DNA from: a virus
DNA length: 36,082 nucleotides
Reading direction: 5' to 3' (one strand)
IMG/VR virus record: IMGVR_UViG_3300044678_000997
Location: 1-36,082 of that record
A model generated the notes under the pieces. That model had not been told where the DNA came from. It worked only from the letters and a program-made list of their open reading frames with translations, and searched no databases. Below, piece by piece: positions 14,817-21,204 of the stretch. The stretch's first letter is position 1, and each line of letters opens with the position of its first letter. Position numbers and translations under genes: made by a program.

Positions 14817-17186
14817 TTAGTTCTGCGTGGCCTCGCTGACTTCAAAGTTGACCACCAAGGCGGCAACGGTGAAGGGGACGGGTTGGGTCTGCCTGACATA
14901 GAGATCCACCCCATCGGCCCAATTCGATGAAGCATAAGCCCTCTCGTAGCCATTCAGCACGGGGGGCGAGGAATCCATGTTGTCGGTCAAGACTCTGCTC
15001 ACCAGAGGGAACCAGTTCACGCCATCGGTGGAGAGTTCCCCGCCTGTGGACTGATAGACCTTGAGGTTGATGCGCGGAATCCTCATGCGCCGGCCTTGGC
15101 TTGTGCCGTCCTGCAAGTTGGTATCGACTCGCTGCGGAACCAGGGTCGAGGTGAAGGGGAGTCCGACCAGAACCCGTGAGGCAGGGATCTGCAAGGTGAT
15201 CTGCCCCCCGACTACGGTAGGCTGCGAGACGATCAGAGACCCCACGGCGTTGTCTGCCCATACGGAGACTGCCTTGCCCTCAAGGTGTGAAAGGCCCGTG
15301 ATGGTGGCAGTAGGGGAACCGAATGTCCGAAGCACCCCGGAGTCCACATACCACCAGTTGCTCTTATCTGCGGTGTCCAGCGCATCACGCAATCCGAGCT
15401 TGAGCCTTTCCACATAACGGACTGCTGCCCCGTTGATCGTGCGCCTGACCAGTAACCAGACTTCATCCTCTGCATTGGTTCCGTTGATCGTGGCGACACT
15501 CTCAACCACTCCATCGGTGATGTGACGGGCGAATCCGACGACTTGCTGTTCGCGCTCATAGGTCATGGAAACCAACTGACCATCTCCTCTCACGAACCAG
15601 AGGATCGCGTCAGGCACTCTCTGGTAGGCATTCTCAACGATGCCGGTACGGGTCGTATGCTCGGCAAGGGCGGTGATGTCATTGGATACCCAAGACTCAC
15701 TTGACCAGGTGTAGATGAGTTCCCTGATCTTGCGGTTCATCCGCTGGATGTAGAGAACCGTGTCGTTGATGATCTGCGCCCCAAGGGGTGATGACCCGTA
15801 GTGGGACTGCTGGCGCACGTTGACATTGGTCGGGGTGATTGGGCGGGTCTGGTCACTCGCCTGCATACTCCACTCATCAAGGGTCGTGCCGATCAGGAGG
15901 GCGCTCTTGGAAACAAGCCATTGGATCTGACCTCCCGTGGTGGAGGCCAAGGTGAAGAACCAACTATCGGCGTCATAGGCTCCCTGTCTAAAGTTCTGGA
16001 AGTCGTTGCTGTAGCTGCCCCAGAGCGAGGAGGGGTTGCTTCCTGTGCCGGCATAGATGATGCGGCTATCGTGGAGGGCAACGGCGGCAGGGTAGCCTTG
16101 GACTGCGGAGAAGGCTCCCTCCCTCCATTGAGAGGTGGCGCCGGTGCCTCCAAGGGGTTTTAGAACCCGCGCCGTGACCGATGTTGCGCTAGTAAATCCC
16201 GTGATCCTGACCAATCCCCGAAGAGTCGGGTCAAGGGGGGTGAGCATGACACGGGGTGCCGTGCTTCCCGACACAAACCCGCTGACCTTGAGTTGGAATT
16301 GGGTTTCAACAGTCTCCTCTCCGCTGGAGGTGGCGTTGTAGTCGCCATTGCTCTTGTAGGTGCGGATGGTCTTGAATGTTGTTCCTCCATCGGTGGACGC
16401 TTGCAAGTCTACCTGGGCATTCCATGTGCCGAAGGTCTGGAGGCTCCACTTACCCAAGACGGTAATTCTTCCGCTAGTGGCATTTGCGGAAGTGATGTCC
16501 TGACTGATGAAGGTGACGGGGTTGGGGTGTGCTAGTTCAAGGTAGCTCCCGACATGACCGGCTAGGAAGGTTCCCGTGGATGCGGTCAGGGTGATTGCCG
16601 TTCCCGTAGTCGCAGAAGGCGTGATCGTCGTCGTCGTGACGTTCTGATCGAGCATCGGCGCCCAGTTATTCTTGATGGAGGGATCTCCAAAAGGAACCTC
16701 ACCAATCTGCCAAGAAGTATCTGACAGACGGCGGAGACGCTGCGGCGGGTAGGAGGGATGGGAAAGATAGACAAGGTTGTTGATCTGGACGACTTGGACT
16801 GCCCGGAGGTCTGCCTCTTGGTAAGGGTGGACGGGAGTCAGGCCGGTTAAGGCATTGAGGTAATCGACTTGGACTGCCTCGACGGGGGTTCCGCTATTGG
16901 TAATGAGCGCCCCGTTCTTCCAAAAGCGGATGTAGCCCACACCCAACTCCATGACGATGTGGTTGGTGTCGGAGATGTCGAGACCGATCAGGCGCGACCT
17001 CGTTGCCGATGTCTTTGCCGATCCAAGGTACTCTGTCCCTGCGCGACGATTCGCCGGCCCGTAGGGGGTGATGACGAAGTTCTCCAGTACCTTGCAGGAG
17101 TTGCGGTATTTTTCGAGATTCGTCCGCGCCTCTAGGTACGGGCTGAACTCACCCGCATTAAATGACGAGATCAGTTGTGAAATCAT
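14817..17186 (-). CDS. Tail tubular protein B (T7 gp12-like nozzle)
   Basis: A 789-residue protein with the diagnostic N-terminus of podovirus nozzle proteins: SSFNAGEFSPYLEARTNLEK, then NFVITPYGPANRRAGTEYLG. The remainder is beta-rich, with segments such as ALHDSRIIYAGTGSNPSSLW and QSHYGSSPLGAQIINDTVLY that recur in this family. It forms the distal part of the short tail tube. It follows the gatekeeper gene, sharing 1 base with it, and precedes the cupin gene. Its length is close to that of T7 gp12. Confidence 0.92.
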   Translation of the reverse strand: MISQLISSFNAGEFSPYLEARTNLEKYRNSCKVLENFVITPYGPANRRAGTEYLGSAKTSATRSRLIGLDISDTNHIVMELGVGYIRFWKNGALITNSGTPVEAVQVDYLNALTGLTPVHPYQEADLRAVQVVQINNLVYLSHPSYPPQRLRRLSDTSWQIGEVPFGDPSIKNNWAPMLDQNVTTTTITPSATTGTAITLTASTGTFLAGHVGSYLELAHPNPVTFISQDITSANATSGRITVLGKWSLQTFGTWNAQVDLQASTDGGTTFKTIRTYKSNGDYNATSSGEETVETQFQLKVSGFVSGSTAPRVMLTPLDPTLRGLVRITGFTSATSVTARVLKPLGGTGATSQWREGAFSAVQGYPAAVALHDSRIIYAGTGSNPSSLWGSYSNDFQNFRQGAYDADSWFFTLASTTGGQIQWLVSKSALLIGTTLDEWSMQASDQTRPITPTNVNVRQQSHYGSSPLGAQIINDTVLYIQRMNRKIRELIYTWSSESWVSNDITALAEHTTRTGIVENAYQRVPDAILWFVRGDGQLVSMTYEREQQVVGFARHITDGVVESVATINGTNAEDEVWLLVRRTINGAAVRYVERLKLGLRDALDTADKSNWWYVDSGVLRTFGSPTATITGLSHLEGKAVSVWADNAVGSLIVSQPTVVGGQITLQIPASRVLVGLPFTSTLVPQRVDTNLQDGTSQGRRMRIPRINLKVYQSTGGELSTDGVNWFPLVSRVLTDNMDSSPPVLNGYERAYASSNWADGVDLYVRQTQPVPFTVAALVVNFEVSEATQN

Positions 17187-17776
17187 CAGTAGATGCCGTT
17201 GTAGCGTGACTGAACGAGGTCGGAGTTAAGCCACATTGGTTTGCGGCGGGGATAGGAGTCCTGTGCGTCGATCCTCCGGGCTTCCCCAAGCATCTGCTTG
17301 AAGTCACCTTCCAACCGCTGCTTGATGTCCATAGACCCTCCGAGGGGTTTGGCGAGCTTCGCGGCAATGGCAAGCGCCAGTAGCTCCACGAACATCGGGT
17401 CAAAGAGGTTCGGGTCAACGGCAGATTTGACGTAGGTGATGGAGGCGCTGCTTTCGTCGGTCATCAGTTTGTCACCAATGATGTCAAAGTTGCAGTAAGG
17501 CTCATTGGCTTGAAAAGCGTTGAGCGTCAGAATCCGGGCAAAATCAGAGGGAAGCTGGTAGGAGTAATCCCAATCAAAGGGGGGAGGCGTGGAAAGTTGG
17601 GCAAGTTGGGTCATGCCCACGGCCCAATTCCAATCGTGCATCCGCAGTAAAGAGGCAAGCGTTGTCGAGTAGTGCAGCTTGCAGAACCGAGCTTCAATGC
17701 TCGGATCGTCCAACGACATAATCATCTGATCTCCGATTTTCGAGAGGGCAAGATTGCAGATGGTCGTGGAATCCAT
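17186..17776 (-). CDS. Tail tubular protein A (T7 gp11-like gatekeeper)
   Basis: A 196-residue protein with the family start NLALSKIGDQMIMSLDD, followed by ARFCKLHYSTTLASLLRMHDW and the DYSYQLPSDFARIL segment. It binds below the portal as a dodecameric ring and closes the channel. Length and order (coat, gp11-like, gp12-like) match T7-type modules. A terminator lies between the coat gene and this one, so expression probably depends on read-through. Confidence 0.92.
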   Translation of the reverse strand: MDSTTICNLALSKIGDQMIMSLDDPSIEARFCKLHYSTTLASLLRMHDWNWAVGMTQLAQLSTPPPFDWDYSYQLPSDFARILTLNAFQANEPYCNFDIIGDKLMTDESSASITYVKSAVDPNLFDPMFVELLALAIAAKLAKPLGGSMDIKQRLEGDFKQMLGEARRIDAQDSYPRRKPMWLNSDLVQSRYNGIY

Positions 17777-17790
17777 AGTTTTTCGAGTTG

Positions 17791-17832
17791 TAAAAGAAAG
17801 GGGTGGGACGCCTCGCTGGACGCCCCACCCCC
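17791..17832 (-). terminator. Rho-independent terminator after the coat gene
   Basis: On the minus strand an 8-bp stem GGGGTGGG/CCCACCCC (17831-17824 with 17807-17800) encloses a 16-base loop and is followed by TTTCTTTT (17799-17792). It lies 14 bases after the coat stop codon. It would limit transcription into the tail-tube genes relative to coat. Confidence 0.8.
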
Positions 17833-17845
17833 GACTTGTGATTAC

Positions 17846-18766
17846 TTACTTGGTGGTGTCGGCCAGGATGCTCACGACGCCGTTCTCAAGGAGACGGGTC
17901 GCACCGAGAACCGCTGTGGAGCGGATCTGGAGGGCATGGGACTGGGTGGGCAGAACGTCCATGTAGGACTTCTTGCCGCCGTCCACGACGACCGCCGCAT
18001 TCTTGTGGTAGGCCACGCAAGTGCGGACGTTCGAGGCGAGTCCAAGCTGCTCGGAGCGAACAACCTTGAACCCAAGGAACTGATCGACATCGCCGTCCAC
18101 AAGGGCGCGGACGCTGTTGAACAGATTGCTGGTCACTTCGGTCGTGCCGAGAAGATCGCTGATCTCCTTGGCGCTCACGATGAGAACGCGATCCTCTGCG
18201 GGGGCTTCGTTCGCATCAAGGATGCGCTTGGCCTCGCGGAGCTTGCCGATGGTGAGACCGCTGTTGGTAGCGGTTCCGCCGGCAGGGACGTAGTTCACAG
18301 CAACCGTCTGTCCTGCGGGGAGGGCAACGGTGGTTGTGGTGTTGTTCAGACCAAAACCAGCGGAGGTGTTGGCTGTGTTGGTGATCGTCGCGGATGCGGT
18401 GAGGGCATCGATGAGGATCTTGTCAACCAGACGCCCGTAAGCTGCGGCCTGCGACTGCATGCACTCCGAGGTGGGCAGGACAACGCTTCCGAGGAAGAGG
18501 TTGTCGAACTCGCTGAAGCGATTGGCGATGTCGTAGGGAGTCGGATACGCCCAACGGGTCGGCAGATCGCTGTTGGCGGTCGGCGTCGAAGCGTTCCGGG
18601 TCGTGACCTGGGACATGGAGGTGAGTCCATACTGGTTGAAGCGGACGGCGGCACCAGAGGCGCTGACGAACTTGGTCTTCTCCTTGAGGCGGGACTCCAT
18701 CTGCTGAAGGAGGTGCTGCCAGTTGGTCTCGTACTGGATAACGTAGTGATCGGGGATCTGAAGCAT
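17846..18766 (-). CDS. Major capsid protein
   Basis: A 306-residue protein. It has an N-terminal amphipathic arm (YVIQYETNWQHLLQQMESRLKE region), an SDLPTRWAYPTPYDIANRF segment, and a C-terminal domain with KLREAKRILDANEAPAEDR, NLFNSVRALVDGDVDQFLGFKV and a terminal beta domain. This matches the HK97-fold coat proteins of podoviruses seen next to scaffold and tail-tube genes. Size and order support the call. The gene is flanked by terminators and has a long structured leader, suggesting independent strong expression. No cleavage or decoration domain is seen. Confidence 0.88.
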   Translation of the reverse strand: MLQIPDHYVIQYETNWQHLLQQMESRLKEKTKFVSASGAAVRFNQYGLTSMSQVTTRNASTPTANSDLPTRWAYPTPYDIANRFSEFDNLFLGSVVLPTSECMQSQAAAYGRLVDKILIDALTASATITNTANTSAGFGLNNTTTTVALPAGQTVAVNYVPAGGTATNSGLTIGKLREAKRILDANEAPAEDRVLIVSAKEISDLLGTTEVTSNLFNSVRALVDGDVDQFLGFKVVRSEQLGLASNVRTCVAYHKNAAVVVDGGKKSYMDVLPTQSHALQIRSTAVLGATRLLENGVVSILADTTK

Positions 18767-18786
18767 AATGTTAGTGTGTTAGGGGT

Positions 18787-18901
18787 TGTGTAGGATACTG
18801 ACTAAACCGAACAAGAGGTTGCCCCTTACGGGATCACTTAACTTCGGGGATGACCAACCTACACAGATCCACGCCTAGCAATCGCTAGAGGGGTTGCCTC
18901 T
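18787..18901 (-). promoter_or_regulatory. Structured 5' leader of the coat gene mRNA
   Basis: If transcription begins at the candidate promoter at 18948-18920, the coat message has a leader of about 145 bases. It contains inverted repeats AGAGG/CCTCT (18887-18891 with 18897-18901), CTAGC/GCTAG (18875-18879 with 18884-18888), AGGTTG/CAACCT (18816-18821 with 18855-18860) and TGTGTAGG/CCTACACA (18787-18794 with 18858-18865). The first two overlap, as do the last two, so they are mutually exclusive pairings. This could stabilise the abundant coat message or control its translation. No known riboswitch is recognised. Confidence 0.45.
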
Positions 18902-18919
18902 CGGTTTGTCTATTTCAAG

Positions 18920-18948
18920 CAACTAACATCACTCACCTAACCCGTCAA
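18920..18948 (-). promoter_or_regulatory. Candidate promoter for the coat gene
   Basis: On the minus strand TTGACG (18948-18943), 17 bases, TAGTTG (18925-18920). It lies downstream of a strong terminator and 154 bases before the coat ATG. The -35 is identical to those of the moron and RHH-gene promoters. Confidence 0.4.
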
Positions 18949-18968
18949 CGATAATTCGCACAAAAAGA

Positions 18969-18996
18969 TTGCGGTTTCTGAAATGATTTGTAGAGT
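18969..18996 (+). promoter_or_regulatory. Candidate rightward promoter for the tRNA-like gene
   Basis: TTGCGG (18969-18974), 16 bases, TAGAGT (18991-18996), then 6 bases to base 19003, the 5' end of the tRNA-like gene. This is the same spacing to the functional start as in the leaderless gene promoters, so the primary transcript could begin at or very close to the tRNA 5' end. Confidence 0.45.
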
Positions 18997-19002
18997 CTAA
19001 CC

Positions 19003-19078
19003 GCAGTCCAATGTTCCAAGGCGGGCGAGCGAGACTCCAAATCTTGCTGGCTTGGTTCGATTCCAAGGGGCTGTGCCA
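19003..19078 (+). tRNA. tRNA-Trp-like (anticodon CCA), CCA end encoded
   Basis: The 76-base segment folds as follows. Acceptor stem GCAGTCC with GGGCTGT (two G-U pairs). Anticodon stem CGAGA/TCTTG with loop CTCCAAA, the standard tRNA-Trp loop with anticodon CCA. Variable region of 4 bases. T-arm CTTGG-TTCGATT-CCAAG. Discriminator G, then CCA at 19076-19078. The D-arm is unusual: the stem is best drawn as three pairs, TTC/GAG, and the invariant U8 is an A. It is antisense to the surrounding late genes. The anticodon loop, T-arm and encoded CCA make a tRNA origin likely; whether it is charged and used is open. Confidence 0.6.
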
Positions 19079-19218
19079 ATATCTCGTGGGGATCTTCGGT
19101 GAACCACTGCTCTGATCGAAAGGTTGGACGCGATAAATCGGGGGCGGCAATGAGGGGGATTCTTGATCGGGCGTGACCCAATGGGTAACTGGTCTTGAAT
19201 CTAGCGACCTGATCCTCC

Positions 19219-19301
19219 TCCGACCATTTTTGTCGGATGATCTAAAGGGGGCAAGATCCCTCCCAATAGAGGGTATGGGGGTTCAAATCCCCCTACGACT
19301 T
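19219..19301 (+). other. tRNA-like remnant with a T-arm and variable-arm-like hairpin
   Basis: A perfect T-arm GGGGG-TTCAAAT-CCCCC (19277-19293) is preceded by hairpin CCCTC-CCAATA-GAGGG (19258-19273), which resembles the long variable arm of a class II tRNA, and by hairpin TCCGAC/GTCGGA (19219-19237). The seven bases after the T-arm, TACGACT, have no full 5' partner; the best matches pair 5 or 6 of 7. I could not build a complete cloverleaf, so I call it a degraded or unusual tRNA-like element. Confidence 0.35.
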
Positions 19302-19443
19302 ACACATTTGCCGTCTGCCAATCTTTAACAACTCTGTTAGCTATTAAAGATACCGATGCGTTTCTTTAACAAGTAAGGTTTCCTTTAGCGGAAATTAAGG
19401 CCGGTAACGGTAGCTATAGCTGACATCCCAATCGGGTGTTATG

Positions 19444-19503
19444 CGGTGAATAATCGGGCTATTCTCCGCAAAAGCAAAACCCCCACCAGTTTCCCGGTGA
19501 GGG
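19444..19503 (-). terminator. Rho-independent terminator after the SSB-like gene
   Basis: On the minus strand an 8-bp stem CCCTCACC/GGTGGGGG (19503-19496 with 19487-19480, one G-U pair) with an 8-base loop is followed by TTTT (19479-19476). A second hairpin, GCGG-A-GAATA paired with TATTC-A-CCGC (about 19470-19444), follows directly. The stem begins 27 bases after the stop codon. This ends the portal-scaffold transcript before the coat gene. Confidence 0.8.
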
Positions 19504-19530
19504 CTTGTGCATGAACCACCAAGCTAAAGG

Positions 19531-19851
19531 TTAAAAGGGAATGCCGTCCGTATCATCCTCTTGATACTGCTTCTGGTAGCCGTTGGCCTTGGCCTTGTTA
19601 TGAGCCACCAGAGCAGGGGATGGAGGATAGTCGTCACGCCTTGGGGAATTGGCATAGCTTCCTCCTGCCGGCTTGTCGGTGATGGAGATAGTCAGCATAT
19701 CCTTGCCCGACTTGGACATCTTCTCCCATGCGGCGATCTGGTACTCGACGCCTCCAAGGGTCATCTTGCCCGACCACTTGGGGGCTTTCGGGTTCTCGCT
19801 TCCCTTGAGGAAGAGGACGCCCTTGCGCTCGTTGTCGTATTGATTATCCAT
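19531..19851 (-). CDS. Single-stranded DNA-binding-like protein (OB-fold, SSB-type tail)
   Basis: A 106-residue protein. Residues 8-65 read as a compact OB-like domain: GVLFLKGSENPKAPKWSGKM, GGVEYQIAAWEKMSKSGKD and MLTISITDK, as in small SSB/DUF736-like proteins. A disordered linker follows, and the C-terminus is acidic and ends DDTDGIPF. This resembles the SSB tip (DDDIPF) that recruits host replication and recombination proteins. It overlaps the scaffold gene by 8 bases and precedes a terminator. An SSB inside the capsid module is uncommon; late expression would fit recombination-linked replication. Confidence 0.7.
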   Translation of the reverse strand: MDNQYDNERKGVLFLKGSENPKAPKWSGKMTLGGVEYQIAAWEKMSKSGKDMLTISITDKPAGGSYANSPRRDDYPPSPALVAHNKAKANGYQKQYQEDDTDGIPF

Positions 19852-20752
19852 TTTTCAAGAGGTCAGAGACCAGATCAGCGGTTGTCTTGTCCCCGGAGGC
19901 ATACTTGCCATGCAGGGGGTTGGAAGGATTGGTCATGATGTCCATCGCACGGGCCTTGCCTGCCATCATGGTTCCTGCTGTGTCCGAGTTGACGATCTTG
20001 TCATCACTCATCATCCGGGCGAGTCGGTTGAAGGCGAGGACGACCGAAGGGTCAGAGAACCCCTTGGAGTTGACATCGACGCCGGCGACTTGTGCGGCTC
20101 GACGGGCAACGCTCAACTCGACATCGTACTTGTCTCCCCACGCTTCAGCCAGGGTCTTGCGACCGGCTTCCATCTCGGCTTTCTGCTGGGAGGCTGCGGC
20201 TTCGGCCTTCTGCGACTCAAAGGCGGCATAGCGCCCCATGAGTGCGTCCATCTGCTTCGGGGTGATTCCGTTCTGATGGGCAAGGGCATTGAACTCCTTG
20301 GCAACGGAGTCGTCCCACTCGTAGCCGGCGGGGAGATCCTTGGGGCGGAGTTGGTACGCTTCGGGTGAGTCTGGCACACCGAGCTTCTTCAAGAATGCGG
20401 CTTTCTCTTCGGGAGTAGCCTTGTCGTCAGGGATCAGGATGGCATCGGCCTTCTTGCCGAGCATCTTCTGCTGCGAAACAAGGGTCTTGAGCGCCCCGTC
20501 GATGTCCTTGAACTGACCGAGGATCTGCTTGTGTTCGGATAGTTCCTTCGGAAGGCGGTCAAGCCAACCTTCAGAAAACTCTCCCTTGTCATTGACCCAA
20601 GGCGAGTTGGAGGCCGGCGCCTCTGGTGCAGGGGTCGAGAGGAGGTTATCCCCAATGGGCGAGGGGGTGCTAGGGGGCGGGGTGTTAGCCTGCTGACTCA
20701 AGAGGGCGTTTCCGTCCACGGGGTCTGCGGCAATGGCGTCAGATGTGATCAT
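19844..20752 (-). CDS. Capsid scaffolding protein
   Basis: A 302-residue acidic protein with a Pro/Ser-rich disordered N-terminus (1-50), a conserved segment WVNDKGEFSEGWLDRLPKEL, a region KAAFLKKLGVPDSPEAYQL, a Gln/Ala/Glu-rich coiled coil (about 170-200) and a C-terminus with NPSNPLHGKYASGD. These are hallmarks of podovirus scaffold proteins encoded between portal and coat. It directs procapsid assembly and is then lost. It follows a small 64-residue gene with no gap. Confidence 0.85.
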   Translation of the reverse strand: MITSDAIAADPVDGNALLSQQANTPPPSTPSPIGDNLLSTPAPEAPASNSPWVNDKGEFSEGWLDRLPKELSEHKQILGQFKDIDGALKTLVSQQKMLGKKADAILIPDDKATPEEKAAFLKKLGVPDSPEAYQLRPKDLPAGYEWDDSVAKEFNALAHQNGITPKQMDALMGRYAAFESQKAEAAASQQKAEMEAGRKTLAEAWGDKYDVELSVARRAAQVAGVDVNSKGFSDPSVVLAFNRLARMMSDDKIVNSDTAGTMMAGKARAMDIMTNPSNPLHGKYASGDKTTADLVSDLLKNG

Positions 20753-20947
20753 TTAGTCGATTTGGTGTGTGGGTGGGTAGTCGGTCGGGATGCGTTCGGA
20801 ATATCGTGCGATGAACTCCTCGCGGGAGTGCGTCTTCTTGAACCAGAGGATGTAATCGGGGGTCAGGTCTCCCATGAGGGGGGACTGCTCTGGTTCGGGG
20901 AGGTTGTTAGTCTCGCTTGGTGTCGGGTTTTTTTGTGGTCTCGCCAT
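20753..20947 (-). CDS. Small hypothetical protein between Bbp19-like and scaffold genes
   Basis: The likely start is the ATG at 20947 (MARPQKNPTPSET), giving 64 residues. An upstream TTG would add six more. The N-terminus is Pro/Asn-rich and the C-terminus has DYILWFKKTHSREEFIARYSERIP. It overlaps the 91-codon upstream gene by 41 bases, and its stop directly precedes the scaffold ATG. The function is unknown; a morphogenetic role is suggested by position. Confidence 0.6.
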   Translation of the reverse strand: MARPQKNPTPSETNNLPEPEQSPLMGDLTPDYILWFKKTHSREEFIARYSERIPTDYPPTHQID

Positions 20948-21182
20948 TGTTGTGTTTGATTGCAATCGCCTTCATATGAAGCAGGACGCTTCTCTGCCCG
21001 TCCCTGATTGCGGCTCGGAGTGGGCAAAAGTCTCCCTTGGAATCGGGAAGGAATGCCTGGGCATTGATGCCAAAGGCTTTCTCCAAGTCGGAAATGACGA
21101 GTTTGCCTGCGTCTGTCTCAAAGTATGAGTAGGCAGCGGCAATGCGTTGGATTTCTAGGTCTCTGTCAGTAAGTGTCGGCAT
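20907..21182 (-). CDS. Bbp19-like phage protein
   Basis: A 91-residue protein with the pattern of the Bbp19-like domain found beside portal genes of BPP-1-type podoviruses: AAAYSYFETDAGKLVISDLEKAF, then DFCPLRAAIRDGQRSVLLHM. The DGQRSVLLHM segment is the clearest match. The basic C-terminal extension (KHNNGETTKKPDTKRD) lies in the overlap with the next gene. The function is unknown, but the association with the portal is strong. Confidence 0.7.
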   Translation of the reverse strand: MPTLTDRDLEIQRIAAAYSYFETDAGKLVISDLEKAFGINAQAFLPDSKGDFCPLRAAIRDGQRSVLLHMKAIAIKHNNGETTKKPDTKRD

Positions 21183-21204
21183 AGTCGGAATGGTTTGGGG
21201 GTCG

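Noticed and set aside
17672-18793. 373-codon rightward open frame opposite the coat gene
   Set aside because: Its sequence is an antisense shadow of the coat and gatekeeper genes; no domain and no promoter.
18929-19181. 73- and 78-codon leftward frames in the non-coding island
   Set aside because: They are antisense translations of the tRNA-like gene and have no protein-like features.
19168-19301. A complete second tRNA (Ser-like TGA loop near 19190)
   Set aside because: The anticodon stem has mismatches and no 5' acceptor strand pairs with TACGACT; only tRNA-like pieces can be supported.
18930-19305. Phage-encoded tmRNA
   Set aside because: No 5' half complementary to the 3' acceptor end and no convincing tag reading frame were found.
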